From positions 247,414-311,413 of the forward strand of contig NZ_JAQIPB010000008.1 of the NCBI RefSeq assembly GCF_028023875.1: a stretch of 64,000 nt of DNA, in the 5' to 3' direction. A model generated the notes under the pieces. That model searched no databases. It was given only the letters and a program-made list of their open reading frames with translations, and had not been told where the DNA came from. Numbering within the stretch: the stretch's first letter is position 1; every line of letters begins with the position of its first letter. This DNA is from Xenophilus arseniciresistens. Its GTDB lineage: Bacteria > Pseudomonadota > Gammaproteobacteria > Burkholderiales > Burkholderiaceae_C. The position numbers and the translations under genes are program-made. Positions 19,043-28,064 of the stretch are shown here, one piece after another.

Positions 19043-19336
19043 GATTCGCTCCTTCGTTGAGATTTGTCAGAGACACCGCACAAATGTGTCTTGACGTAGC
19101 CATCGTAGGAGTGGAGCTACACGGTAGCAATCAGAACAAAAGCACTATTACTTCTTAAATGAATACTTAGGTCCTACAGTAAAACGGCAAAAATTCACAA
19201 AGTTGTAAATTTGATGAATCGATCTGATACATGAGTGGGCCATCAACAACAAATTGTTGTTACTTCATGTGCCAAGAATGTTTCTCGGATAGGCGTACCA
19301 GAACACCCTGATACCCGCGTTTTGCGGGTCAGGCGG
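19043..19336 (-). promoter_or_regulatory. AT-rich region upstream of flp with a perfect 17-bp palindrome
   Basis: This 294-bp gap between the L,D-transpeptidase and flp is much more AT-rich than its surroundings and should hold the tad operon promoter. At 19245-19261 it has the perfect palindrome AACAACAAATTGTTGTT (8-bp arms around one base), a good candidate operator. A hairpin at 19309-19333 (CTGAtACCCGC / GCGGGTcag) lies just downstream of the transpeptidase stop and has no T-run. I found no convincing sigma-54 -24/-12 element. A weak sigma-70-like TTGCCG is present near 19185 on the minus strand. Confidence 0.5.
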
Positions 19337-20866
19337 TCACAGCCATTCTTCGTGGAAGATCTTCCAGGCCTTGCCCGCCAGCAGCCAGTACTGGCGGCGC
19401 GTGGCCCCCGTGCGCGCGCCCTGCGCCACTTCGCCGAAGCTCACCACCATTAGCTCCTGCTGGTCCTTCCAGCGCAGCACCGACAGATCCTTCAGCTCCA
19501 CGGGCGCCTTGCCCTGCACCTGGGCCATTTCATCGCGCAGGCTGGGGCGCTGGCGCGCCAGTCGGCCGCTGCGCACGGCATCGGGCATGTAGAAGGATTC
19601 CCAGCGCGCCAGATCGCCCCGGGCGCGGGCGTCGCGCCAGGCCAGCACCTGCTCGCGCAGCGGCTGCACCTGGGCCTGCGCCTTCGCGCTCGGCACCCAG
19701 TCGAGCTGCCTGGCGATCACCACCACGGTGGCGCCGATGTCGGTGATGCGGATCAGCTGGCGCAGGTCGTTGTCGGCCAGCACCACGCAGCCGTCAGTGG
19801 CCAGCGGCGCGCGCGCGTACTGGTCGGGCGGCACGCCATGCAGCCAGATGCCGCTGCCCGTGCGGCCCAGGCGCTGGTCGAAGGGGTTGGGGTAGTTGAT
19901 GGGCAGCGCACCTGCGCCGTAGAAGTCGCGCAGACCACGCGGCGAGAGGTTGCTGGTGATGTGGTAGACGCCCAGCGGCGTGCGCGCATCGCCCTCGACT
20001 TCCTTGCCCGCACCCGACTTGCCGATGGAGACGTAGAAGTCCTGCTCCTGCACCAGCCCCTGCTCGGTGTTGCGCAGCACATAGAGCCGCGAGCGCGAGA
20101 CGTCGATGGCCAGCGCGTAGCGGCTGGCCTTGGGCACGGCCAGCAACTGCGAGGGAATCGTGCCGGCCGGCGGGCGGTGCTGCAGCGCCTGCAGGCGCAG
20201 CTGCTGCTCGCTGCGCAGTTCGCCCAGCGTGGCGCGTGCATCAGGGGCCGAAAAAAGCTCCTGCTGCGCGCGGCGGCGCTCCGCCGGCGCCAGACGCACC
20301 GACAGCAGATCGGCATACATGAGCTGCGCGGCCTGGAAATTCGGATGGTCCCGCACCAGCTCGCGCGCCTTGGCCAGCGCCTGCGTGCTCTGGCCACGGC
20401 CCCACAGGCCATAGACCTCGATCAATCGGGCTTCCGCACGGTCGGCGCCGCGCATGGGCATGGCGCCCGGGGAGTGGGCCGCGGCCGATGCCGTGCCCCC
20501 TGCCCCCACGGCGGCAGCAGCAGCGGCCACGCGGCCCGGGTTGCGTTCGGAGGAAGAGGAACGCTGGAATGCGGTGCGCTGCGCGATGGCGGCAGGCGCC
20601 TTTCTTCCTTCGGTGCCGGCCCTGGAGGCCTGGCGCGCGGACGGCCGGACGGCGGCCTTTTTTTGGCCCACCTTCGTGCGGGCCTCGGCGTTGCTGCTGG
20701 TGGACGCACGCGACTTGGACGAGGGCTGTGCGCCCGACGCCGCCGCGTCCGGCGCCTGCACGGCCACCAAGGCGGCAAAGAGCGCGCTGGCGGCCAGCAG
20801 GCGCCCCAGCGCCACCTTGCGTGAACGCAGCGCCGGCAATCCCTGGAACGATGGATTCAGGAGCAA
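19337..20866 (-). CDS. L,D-transpeptidase (YkuD) with C-terminal NTF2-like domain
   Basis: 509-aa exported enzyme. It has a signal/anchor segment (GRLLAASALFAALVAVQA, about 21-38), a low-complexity Ser/Ala/Lys linker, a helical region, the YkuD domain (SRLYVLRN at its start) with HGVPPDQY and the catalytic-Cys motif ATDGCVVL (Cys near residue 359), and a C-terminal NTF2-like domain (VLAWRDARARGDLARWESFY). YkuD enzymes form 3-3 peptidoglycan cross-links or attach proteins to peptidoglycan. The start is TTG 20866, 3 bp after the stop of the TPR gene; no better ATG keeps the signal peptide. Confidence 0.83.
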   Translation of the reverse strand: MLLNPSFQGLPALRSRKVALGRLLAASALFAALVAVQAPDAAASGAQPSSKSRASTSSNAEARTKVGQKKAAVRPSARQASRAGTEGRKAPAAIAQRTAFQRSSSSERNPGRVAAAAAAVGAGGTASAAAHSPGAMPMRGADRAEARLIEVYGLWGRGQSTQALAKARELVRDHPNFQAAQLMYADLLSVRLAPAERRRAQQELFSAPDARATLGELRSEQQLRLQALQHRPPAGTIPSQLLAVPKASRYALAIDVSRSRLYVLRNTEQGLVQEQDFYVSIGKSGAGKEVEGDARTPLGVYHITSNLSPRGLRDFYGAGALPINYPNPFDQRLGRTGSGIWLHGVPPDQYARAPLATDGCVVLADNDLRQLIRITDIGATVVVIARQLDWVPSAKAQAQVQPLREQVLAWRDARARGDLARWESFYMPDAVRSGRLARQRPSLRDEMAQVQGKAPVELKDLSVLRWKDQQELMVVSFGEVAQGARTGATRRQYWLLAGKAWKIFHEEWL

Positions 20867-20869
20867 GGC

Positions 20870-22078
20870 TTAACGACCACCCACCGATTCCCGCGTGATG
20901 AGCCATTCGCCGCCTTGCTGCTGCAGGTTCAGCGTCTTGCGGCTGCGCACGTTGAGCCTGTCGGCCTTGTAGCGCTGCAGGAAGCGCGCCACGGCGGTCT
21001 TGCCGTCCACGCTGACCTCGAGGTTCTCGACATCCACGCTGATGTCCGACTTGCCCACGATGCGCTGGCGGCGCTCCTCTTCCCATTCCGCGCGGCTCTT
21101 GCCGCCGGCAGCATCGAAATCGCTCGCGTACGCGGCCAGGTAGCGCTTCATGTCCTGTGCAGCCCAGGCGGCAGCCCAGGCACGCACGGCCTTTTCAACT
21201 TCAGCCGTCTGTGCCGCAGACGCTGCAGCCGATGCGGGCGCCGGCGCGGCAGCGGGCTCGGCGGCGGGCTTGGCCGGCGCAGCGGCGGGCTTGGCCGGCG
21301 CAGCGGCCGGCGCCGGTGCGGGCGCCTTGGCGGGCGCAGGTGCGGCCACGGGAGCCTTGGCTGCAGCGGGCGCAGGCACAGCAACCGGTGCAGGGGCCGG
21401 CACGGGAGCCGCGGGGGCGCGTGCCGGTGCGGCGGCAGGTGCGGGCGCCGGGGCGGGTGCTGGTGCTGCGACCGGCGCACTCGCGACCTTCGTGCCCTTG
21501 GCCGGGGCGGCCGACAGTCTGGAGGCATCGGCGTTCGAGCCAGCGTTCGGGAACATGGTCCGGATCACGGCCAGCTTGGGCGCCACGGCCTGGCTGTTCT
21601 GGCCCATCTGCAAGGCCTGGCTGTAGGCATCGCCCGCCATGCGCGCGTACACGTCACCCAGGTTCTCCTGGGCCGTCGCGTAACTGGGGTTGGTGCGCAG
21701 CGCAGATTCCAGCGCCTGGCGCGCGCGGTCGTACTGGCCCTGCGAGGCATGCAGCACGGCCAGGTTGTTGTAGGGCTCGGGCAGTTCGGGCGCGTCCTGC
21801 GTCAGCTGCGTGAAGGTGGCGATCGCCTCGGCGCGGCGGTTGGACTCCAGCTGTGCCACGCCCTTGAGAAAGCGCATCTGCACATCACGCGGCTTGTCCG
21901 AGAGGAACTTGTCGGCACGCGACAGCGCCTCGTCGTACTTGCGCGCCTGGATCAGCGCGTCCACGGCATCATGGTCATTGGCGATTGCGGCGCCAGCCCC
22001 CAGAAGCGCGGCCATCGCAAGAAGCCCTGCGCGGGACAGCGCCTTCAAACGGAAGGGCACAGCAAATTTCTGGGACAT
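20870..22078 (-). CDS. Exported TPR protein with Ala/Pro linker and NTF2-like C-terminus
   Basis: 402 aa. Signal peptide (GLLAMAALLGAGAAIAND), four or so tetratricopeptide units over about 36-165 (PEPYNNLAVLHASQGQYDRA), a long Ala/Pro/Lys-rich spacer (about 195-290) and an NTF2/SnoaL-like domain (VRAWAAAWAAQDMKRYLAAY) ending at the C-terminus. I chose ATG 22078 because the signal peptide starts there; AAGGA lies about 10 nt upstream. The gene is immediately upstream of the transpeptidase, and both end in NTF2-like domains, so they may act together in cell-wall remodelling (inference). Confidence 0.78.
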   Translation of the reverse strand: MSQKFAVPFRLKALSRAGLLAMAALLGAGAAIANDHDAVDALIQARKYDEALSRADKFLSDKPRDVQMRFLKGVAQLESNRRAEAIATFTQLTQDAPELPEPYNNLAVLHASQGQYDRARQALESALRTNPSYATAQENLGDVYARMAGDAYSQALQMGQNSQAVAPKLAVIRTMFPNAGSNADASRLSAAPAKGTKVASAPVAAPAPAPAPAPAAAPARAPAAPVPAPAPVAVPAPAAAKAPVAAPAPAKAPAPAPAAAPAKPAAAPAKPAAEPAAAPAPASAAASAAQTAEVEKAVRAWAAAWAAQDMKRYLAAYASDFDAAGGKSRAEWEEERRQRIVGKSDISVDVENLEVSVDGKTAVARFLQRYKADRLNVRSRKTLNLQQQGGEWLITRESVGGR

Positions 22079-22297
22079 GGCAACAAATCCTTGAGGGCCG
22101 CCTTGCAAAGCTCTGCGCAAGGCATGCGCGGTCACATCCGCCGCGGCAGGCGCCCCACGCGCCAACCGCATCCGGAATGCGCGCGAATTGTAGTGAGCAA
22201 CAATGATTTCTTACGGTTAACCATGGGCTGCACGCAACGCTGGGCGTGTGGGCACCCCGCCTTCGCCTGTGCCGCCACGGCCCCCGGCCAGCGCGCA

Positions 22298-22332
22298 ACA
22301 AAAAGGGCCAATGCCGCATGGCATTGACCCTT
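22298..22332 (-). terminator. Rho-independent terminator of tRNA-Lys
   Basis: Inverted repeat with 13-bp arms (22303-22315 and 22320-22332, one mismatch) around a 4-nt loop. The five A residues at 22300-22304 read as a U-run on the minus strand. It lies 8 bp downstream of the tRNA. Confidence 0.85.
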
Positions 22333-22339
22333 GGATGAC

Positions 22340-22415
22340 TGGTAGGACGTGCGTGACTCGAACACGCGACCAACGGATTAAAAGTCCGCTGCTCTACCAA
22401 CTGAGCTAACGTCCC
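22340..22415 (-). tRNA. tRNA-Lys (anticodon TTT)
   Basis: 76-nt cloverleaf with encoded CCA: acceptor GGGACGT/ACGTCCT, D-arm GCTC...GAGC, anticodon stem GCGGA/TCCGT with loop CTTTTAA (anticodon TTT), and T-arm GCGTG TTCGAGT CACGC. Read from the minus strand. Confidence 0.97.
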
Positions 22416-22515
22416 TCGGCTCTACCTCAGCGATAAGGCCGGCGGGGGAAGAACCCCCATTTGTTTTCTTTTTTCTGCCGCGCCGTGCGCTGCAAAGCCC
22501 GCGAGTATAGCAAGC

Positions 22516-23376
22516 TCAGAGACCGATTCCGGCCGCCCCTTTCATGTTTCCAGAATTGGCGAGCCGGTCCAGCACCCATCCCGCCGCGCATTGCCCGAAG
22601 GTGGCCGTGACACTGACCACCGAGCCATAGCCATGGCAGTTGAGACTGCCGTCACCGCCCTCGCCGATCAGGCACGAAGGGTCGGGCGGCGCCACGGCTT
22701 CGCGGCTGAAGACGCAGGAGATGCCGATCTTCCTGCCCTCGCGTGCCGCACCATGGTGCTTGCGCAGGCGCTGGCGCAGCTGGGCCATCAGCGGATCATG
22801 CGTGGCGGCGCTCAGGTCGTCGATCTCGACCTTGTGTGCCAGGCGCTTGCCGCCGGCCGCGCCCACGGTGATGAACTGGGCGCGCCGCTGGCCGCGGGCC
22901 CAGGCGGCCAGGGCGAGCTTGGCGCGCATCTGGTCGCAGGCGTCGATCACGGCGTCCACCGGCCCTGCGCCCGCTTCGGCCTGCGCCAGGATCGCCGCCC
23001 AGTTGTCGGGCTCGACGAAATCGTCGATGGCCTGCACCACGCAATCGGGGTGGATGTGCGCGATGCGCTCCTGCATGGCCAGCACCTTGGCCTGGCCGAC
23101 TGTGTGGTCCAGCGCGTGGATCTGGCGGTTGATGTTGGATTCGGCGATGTGGTCCAGATCGACCAGCGTCAGCGCCCGCACGCCGCTGCGCGCCAAGGCC
23201 TCGGCCGTCCACGAGCCGACGCCGCCGATGCCCACCACCAGCACATGGGCCGCACGGATGGCCGCGGCACCCCGCACACCATACAAGCGATCCAGCCCGC
23301 CAAAGCGGCGGGCTGGATCGGCTGGAGACAAAAGGCCGCCGGACCCATCCGGCGGCAGGGAGGACGGCAACGCCAC
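22516..23376 (-). CDS. tcdA: tRNA threonylcarbamoyladenosine dehydratase TcdA
   Basis: 286-aa ThiF/E1-like enzyme that cyclises t6A-37 of ANN-decoding tRNAs in an ATP-dependent reaction. RFGGLDRLYG opens the domain. The nucleotide-binding VVGIGGVGSWTAEALARSG and VDLDHIAESNINRQ motifs follow, and later DACDQMRAK and a Cys-containing ISCVFS segment. The start is GTG 23376, 16 bp after the cpoB stop. It is downstream of tolB-pal-cpoB on the same strand. Confidence 0.9.
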   Translation of the reverse strand: MALPSSLPPDGSGGLLSPADPARRFGGLDRLYGVRGAAAIRAAHVLVVGIGGVGSWTAEALARSGVRALTLVDLDHIAESNINRQIHALDHTVGQAKVLAMQERIAHIHPDCVVQAIDDFVEPDNWAAILAQAEAGAGPVDAVIDACDQMRAKLALAAWARGQRRAQFITVGAAGGKRLAHKVEIDDLSAATHDPLMAQLRQRLRKHHGAAREGRKIGISCVFSREAVAPPDPSCLIGEGGDGSLNCHGYGSVVSVTATFGQCAAGWVLDRLANSGNMKGAAGIGL

Positions 23377-23392
23377 GAAAAAGGCCGTGCCC

Positions 23393-24157
23393 TCAGCGCA
23401 GGCGCGACAGGCGCTCGCGCCCGGCCTGCGCAGCCTCGGACTGCGGATAGGCCTTGATCAGGTCTTCCAGCGTGCGGCGCGCCGCGCGCGTGTCCTTGAG
23501 CTCGATCTGGCAGTTGGCGATGGACAGCACCGCTTCCGGCGCCTTGGCATGGCTGGGCGCCACCGACAGCATGGAGCGGAAGTTGGCGATGGCCTCGCTG
23601 TAGTTGCGCGTGGCGTACTGCGCGTTGCCCAACCAGAACAGCGCCGAGGGGCTGTAGCCGCTGCTCGGGTAGCGCTTGACGAAGTCGGCGAAGGCCGTCT
23701 GCGCCTGGGCGAACTGGCCGGCACGGAACACGCCCAGCGCCGCATCGAAGTCACTCTTCTCGCGCGGGTCGGCCGTGAACTCGCGGCCATCCACTTCCAC
23801 CTGCGTGGGCGCGTTTTCCTGCATCCGGGTCGTGAGGTCGGTCTGGCGCTGCTGCATCTCCGACAGCGTGCGCGTCAGCTCTTCGTTGCGGCCGGTCATG
23901 CGCGCCAGCTCGCCCCGGAAGCCGTCGATCTGCTGCTGCAGCTCGACCAGGCTTCGGCGCAGCTGGCCGTTCTCGTCGGCCAGGCGCTGGTTGTTGGCCT
24001 CGGCCTGCGTGCGGATGGTTTCCACGCGCTGGCGCAGGTCCAGGATCGCCTTGCGCGCCTCGCCGTCCTCGAACAGCGCGGCCTGTGCCGACACGCTGCA
24101 CAGCGCAAAGGCGGCCGCAGCCGCCGCTTGCCAACGAAATTGCTGGAAGGTCGTCAT
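23393..24157 (-). CDS. cpoB: CpoB (YbgF), Tol-Pal associated periplasmic protein
   Basis: 254 aa. Signal peptide ending in SVSAQA near residue 26, a Gln/Arg-rich trimerising coiled coil (about 35-105), then TPR-type repeats over the last 120 residues (SALFWLGNAQYATRNYSEA). CpoB links Tol-Pal constriction with peptidoglycan synthesis. The ATG shares one base with the pal stop (TGATG), so translation is coupled. Confidence 0.9.
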   Translation of the reverse strand: MTTFQQFRWQAAAAAAFALCSVSAQAALFEDGEARKAILDLRQRVETIRTQAEANNQRLADENGQLRRSLVELQQQIDGFRGELARMTGRNEELTRTLSEMQQRQTDLTTRMQENAPTQVEVDGREFTADPREKSDFDAALGVFRAGQFAQAQTAFADFVKRYPSSGYSPSALFWLGNAQYATRNYSEAIANFRSMLSVAPSHAKAPEAVLSIANCQIELKDTRAARRTLEDLIKAYPQSEAAQAGRERLSRLR

Positions 24158-24678
24158 CAACGGTAGACGATTTCAGCGCGGCGGTTCTGCGCCCAGGCTT
24201 CTTCGCCGGCGCCCTGCGCAGCAGGCTTTTCCTTGCCGAAGCTCACGGCTTCGATCTGCGAGTCGCTCACGCCCAGCAGGGTGAGCGCGCGGCGCACGGC
24301 TTCCGAACGCTTCTGGCCCAGTGCCAGGTTGTATTCGCGGCCGCCGCGCTCGTCGGTATGGCCTTCGATGGAAATGCTGCGCGAAGGATTGGCCTTCAGG
24401 AAGCGCGCATGGCCGTCGATCAGTTGCTGGTAATCGGGCTTGATGGTGTAGCTGTCGAAGTCGAAGTACACAACACGCGCCACACCGACCGGGCCTTGGC
24501 GGGTCTGTGCGTTCGGGTCGATCGTGACCGGGGCCACGCCGCTGGCCGAGCCGCCGGAGCCCACGCCGCCCGCGCCACTGCCAGCGGTGCTGACCGGTGC
24601 TTCGTTGAGCTTGGTGCCCGACGAGCAACCGGCGATGAGTGCCACGATGGCCAGGGAACAAAGGGAACGCTTAAGCAT
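24157..24678 (-). CDS. pal: Peptidoglycan-associated lipoprotein Pal
   Basis: 173 aa. Lipobox LIAGC (Cys near 18), a Gly/Ser/Ala linker and an OmpA-like peptidoglycan-binding domain with IEGHTDERGGREYNLALGQKR (as two adjacent pieces: IEGHTDERGG and REYNLALGQKR). Pal is the outer-membrane, peptidoglycan-binding end of Tol-Pal. It lies 58 bp downstream of tolB. Confidence 0.94.
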   Translation of the reverse strand: MLKRSLCSLAIVALIAGCSSGTKLNEAPVSTAGSGAGGVGSGGSASGVAPVTIDPNAQTRQGPVGVARVVYFDFDSYTIKPDYQQLIDGHARFLKANPSRSISIEGHTDERGGREYNLALGQKRSEAVRRALTLLGVSDSQIEAVSFGKEKPAAQGAGEEAWAQNRRAEIVYR

Positions 24679-24736
24679 GCTGGGAACTCCTCAATCGATT
24701 GTTGGTTGATCTTGACGAACTGAACTGATTTCTAAC

Positions 24737-26053
24737 TTACTGCTTTTGGAACGGACCCCAGTCCGGCTCGCGGATATCGCCGGCGCGGCCAGCCAGCCTT
24801 GCCTTGATCTTGCCGTCGAGCGTGGTGGTCATCAGGGCCTCCCGGCCCTGCAGCTGGGTGGCGTAGAGGATCAGCTTGCTGTTGGGCGCGAAGCTGGGGT
24901 TTTCGTCCGCCGAGGTGTCCGTCAATGCCGTCACGGTGCCGCTGGCCAACTCCATCACGTGGAGTTTGAAGGCGCCGCCCACCCGGGAGATGTAGGCCAA
25001 CCACCGTCCGTCCGGGCTGATCGCGGGCGAAATGTTGTAGGAGCCGGTGAAGGTGACGCGCGTAGGAGAGCCGCCGCCGGCCGGCATGCGGTAGATCTGG
25101 GGCGCGCCCCCGCGGTCGCTGACGAAGTAGATGCCGCTGCCATCAGCCGCGAACACGGGTTCGGTGTCGATGCTGGCGCTTTGCGTCAGTCGGCGCGGCT
25201 CGCCACCACCGGCCGGAATCGAATACAGCTGCGAGCCGCCATCGCGGCTGAGTGTGACGGCCAGCGAATTGCCGTCCGGCGCCCACGCAGGCGCGCTGTT
25301 GGAGCCGCGGAAGTTGGCCAGCAGGCGGCGCTGGCCGCTGGCCACGGTGTGCACATAGACGATGGGCTTGCGCGCCTCGAAGGACACGTAGGCCAGTTGC
25401 CCGCCGTTGGGCGACCAGACCGGCGAGATGATCGGCTCGGGGCTGGCCAGCGCGGCCTGCGCGTTCTCGCCATCGGCATCGGCCACCCACAGCGTGTGGC
25501 GGCCACCGGCGCGCGTGACGTAGGCCACGCGTGTGGAGAACACGCCCTTCTCGCCGGTGAGCTTCTCGTACACGTAGTCGGCGATGCGGTGCGCCGCCAG
25601 TCGCAGGTCGGCCTGCGGCACCGTGTAGCTCTGGCCACCGAGGTCGGTGCCGCGCACCACGTCCCAGAGGCGGAAGCGCACGTCGTAACGGCCGTCGGCC
25701 TGGCGCGTGACGCTGCCGGCCACCAAGGAATCGGCGGTGCGCTGGCGCCACAGGCTCAGGTCGGGCCGGCTGGTCTCGTCCAGGGTCTGGCCGGAAGCAT
25801 CGACGCCGCGGAACTGGCCACTGCGCTCGAGGTCGGCCTGCACGATGGCCGAGATCTTCTGGGGTGAGGCCTCTTCGCCCTTGAAGGGCACCAGGGCAAT
25901 GGGCAACTGCGTCAGCCCCACGCCCGAAACCTCGACGCGAAACTGCGCCAGGACGGGCAATGCAGGAGAGGCGATCATGGCCGCCAGAAGGCTTCTGCGG
26001 CTGGGAATCGTGACGGACGCAGTAAACGCGGGCAGCGAAGGCTTCTTGTTCAT
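24737..26053 (-). CDS. tolB: Tol-Pal periplasmic protein TolB
   Basis: 438 aa with an N-terminal TolB domain (about 40-165) and WD40-like beta-propeller repeats, each with a DG-x-W/L core (SPDGRWLAYIS). The signal peptide carries a twin arginine (IPSRRSLLAAM), suggesting possible Tat export, although TolB normally uses Sec. The start at ATG 26053 removes an unrelated upstream extension. tolQRA are not adjacent: msbA is divergent upstream, so the Tol genes are split in this genome. Confidence 0.92.
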   Translation of the reverse strand: MNKKPSLPAFTASVTIPSRRSLLAAMIASPALPVLAQFRVEVSGVGLTQLPIALVPFKGEEASPQKISAIVQADLERSGQFRGVDASGQTLDETSRPDLSLWRQRTADSLVAGSVTRQADGRYDVRFRLWDVVRGTDLGGQSYTVPQADLRLAAHRIADYVYEKLTGEKGVFSTRVAYVTRAGGRHTLWVADADGENAQAALASPEPIISPVWSPNGGQLAYVSFEARKPIVYVHTVASGQRRLLANFRGSNSAPAWAPDGNSLAVTLSRDGGSQLYSIPAGGGEPRRLTQSASIDTEPVFAADGSGIYFVSDRGGAPQIYRMPAGGGSPTRVTFTGSYNISPAISPDGRWLAYISRVGGAFKLHVMELASGTVTALTDTSADENPSFAPNSKLILYATQLQGREALMTTTLDGKIKARLAGRAGDIREPDWGPFQKQ

Positions 26054-26249
26054 GCAGTACGGAGGATTTCCCTGAATAAAAGTTTCCGGATCGCGGAAAG
26101 AAGCTAATGGTACACACTGCTTGCACACCCCTGGTAACCATGCAAGACAAGCGCGGCCTCGGCCGACACGGCTTGTAGGGGACCGCACCACAAGCCGTTG
26201 CGCCAGGGCCGCAAAGGCACCCGGGGACCGCCTCGTAGAATCCGCCGCC

Positions 26250-28049
26250 ATGCAGTCTTCCGCCCCTGAAACGTCGGCGCCACTCCCCCTGAAGCGCCGG
26301 CTGGGCCGGCTCATGGTCTGGTTTGGCGGATCTCGCAAATGGTGGGTTCTGGGCGTGTTCACGGCCATGCTGGCCGCCCTCACCGAACCCCTGATGCCCG
26401 CGCTGATGAAGCCGCTGCTGGACCGCGGCTTCACCAAGGGCCAGCTCGCACTCTGGATGGTGCCGGCCGCCATCATCCTGCTGTTCGCGGTGCGGGGCGT
26501 GGCCCAGTTCGTGTCGCAGTACGCGCTGGCGCGCATCGCCAACGAGGGCATGCAGCGCATGCGCCGCGTGCTCTTCGAGCGGCTGCTGTCGGCAGAGCTG
26601 GCGCTGTTCTCCAGGCAGTCGGCCAGCGCCCTTTCCAACACGGTGGTCTATGAAGTGCAGACCGGCGGCGTGCTGCTGGTGCAGGCGCTGCTGAGCCTCT
26701 CGCGCGATGGCTTCACCGTGATCGCCCTGCTCTTTTACCTGCTGTACCTGAACTGGAAGCTCACGCTGGTGGTGGCCGTGCTGGTGCCCGGCGTGTCGTG
26801 GATCATGAAGCTGCTCTCCAAGCGGCTGTACCACCTGACGAAGCAGGGTCAGGCTGCGACGGACGAGCTGGCCTACGTGGTGGAAGAGAATGTGCTCGCC
26901 CATCGCATGGTGCGCCTGCATGGCGCCCAGGCCAGCCAGGCCGAGCGCTTCGAGGCGCTGAGCCACAGCCTCAACCGCCTGGCCGTGAAGTCCACCATCG
27001 CCTCGGCAGCGATGACGCCGCTGACGCAGCTCTTTGCGGCCGTGGCGCTGTCGGTGGTGGTGATGATCGCGCTGTGGCAGTCGGGCGAACAGGGCCTCAC
27101 GGTGGGCGGATTCGTCGCCTACATCACGGCCATGCTGATGCTGATCGCGCCCATTCGCCGGCTGGCCGACATGGCCAACCCGATCACGCGCGGCCTGGCT
27201 GCGCTGGAACGCGGGGTGGACCTGATCGACCGCACGCCCACCGAAAGCGGAGGCGGCTTCAGCCAGCCGCGCGCCAACGGCCACATCGAGTTGCGCAACG
27301 TGCGCGTGAACTACCGCGGCGACAGCGAGTCGCGCGCACTCGATGGCGTGACGCTGACCATCCAGCCCGGGGAGGTGGTGGCCTTCGTCGGCCCCTCGGG
27401 CTCGGGCAAGAGCACGCTGGTCAACCTGCTGCCGCGCTTCGTGCTGCCTTCGGCCGGGCAGGTGCTGGTGGACGGCACCGATGTGGCCCAGTGGCAGCTT
27501 TCATCGCTGCGTTCGCAATTCGCGCTGGTGAGCCAGGACGTGGTGATGCTCAACGACACGCTGGCGGCGAACGTGGCGCTGGGCCAGGACATCGACCGCG
27601 AGCGGGTGGCGCAATGCGTGCAGGCCGCCAACCTTGCCGATCACGTGGCACGCCTGCCGCAGGGCATCGACACGCTGCTGGGCCACAACGCCACGCAGCT
27701 GTCGGGCGGCCAGCGCCAGCGCCTGGCCATTGCGCGCGCGCTGTACCGCGACGCGCCCGTGCTGCTGCTGGATGAGGCCACCTCGGCGCTCGATGCCGAA
27801 TCCGAGCGTCAGGTGCAGGAAGCCCTGCAGCGCCTCATGCAGGGGCGCACCACGCTCATCGTGGCGCACCGCCTGTCCACCATCCAGCATGCCGACCGCA
27901 TCATGGTGATGGAGCACGGCCACATCGTCGAGCAAGGCAGCCATGCGCAGCTGATGGCGCAGGACGGCCTGTATGCGCGCCTGCAGCGCCATGCCGGGGG
28001 TGGCGGCCGCGTCAATGACGACGCGACCGCGGAAGCAGCCTCGGGCTGA
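26250..28049 (+). CDS. msbA: Lipid A/phospholipid flippase MsbA
   Basis: 599-aa ABC half-transporter with six transmembrane helices over about 30-330 and a C-terminal ATPase. Walker A is GPSGSGKST, the signature LSGGQRQRLAIARAL, Walker B LLLDEATSALD, with H-loop IVAHRLST. I chose ATG 26250 because it begins the family N-terminus; 43 extra in-frame codons upstream are unlikely. MsbA flips lipid A-core across the inner membrane. It is divergent from tolB across about 200 bp. Confidence 0.9.
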   Translation: MQSSAPETSAPLPLKRRLGRLMVWFGGSRKWWVLGVFTAMLAALTEPLMPALMKPLLDRGFTKGQLALWMVPAAIILLFAVRGVAQFVSQYALARIANEGMQRMRRVLFERLLSAELALFSRQSASALSNTVVYEVQTGGVLLVQALLSLSRDGFTVIALLFYLLYLNWKLTLVVAVLVPGVSWIMKLLSKRLYHLTKQGQAATDELAYVVEENVLAHRMVRLHGAQASQAERFEALSHSLNRLAVKSTIASAAMTPLTQLFAAVALSVVVMIALWQSGEQGLTVGGFVAYITAMLMLIAPIRRLADMANPITRGLAALERGVDLIDRTPTESGGGFSQPRANGHIELRNVRVNYRGDSESRALDGVTLTIQPGEVVAFVGPSGSGKSTLVNLLPRFVLPSAGQVLVDGTDVAQWQLSSLRSQFALVSQDVVMLNDTLAANVALGQDIDRERVAQCVQAANLADHVARLPQGIDTLLGHNATQLSGGQRQRLAIARALYRDAPVLLLDEATSALDAESERQVQEALQRLMQGRTTLIVAHRLSTIQHADRIMVMEHGHIVEQGSHAQLMAQDGLYARLQRHAGGGGRVNDDATAEAASG

Positions 28050-28064
28050 ACGCGGCAGCGGCGC

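Noticed and set aside
19043..19336. Sigma-54 promoter for flp
   Set aside because: TTGGCAC occurs on the minus strand near 19270, but there is no GC element at the required spacing.
20500..21500. CRISPR-like repetition in the Ala/Pro coding stretch
   Set aside because: The repeats are codon-level low complexity within an open reading frame, not spaced direct repeats.
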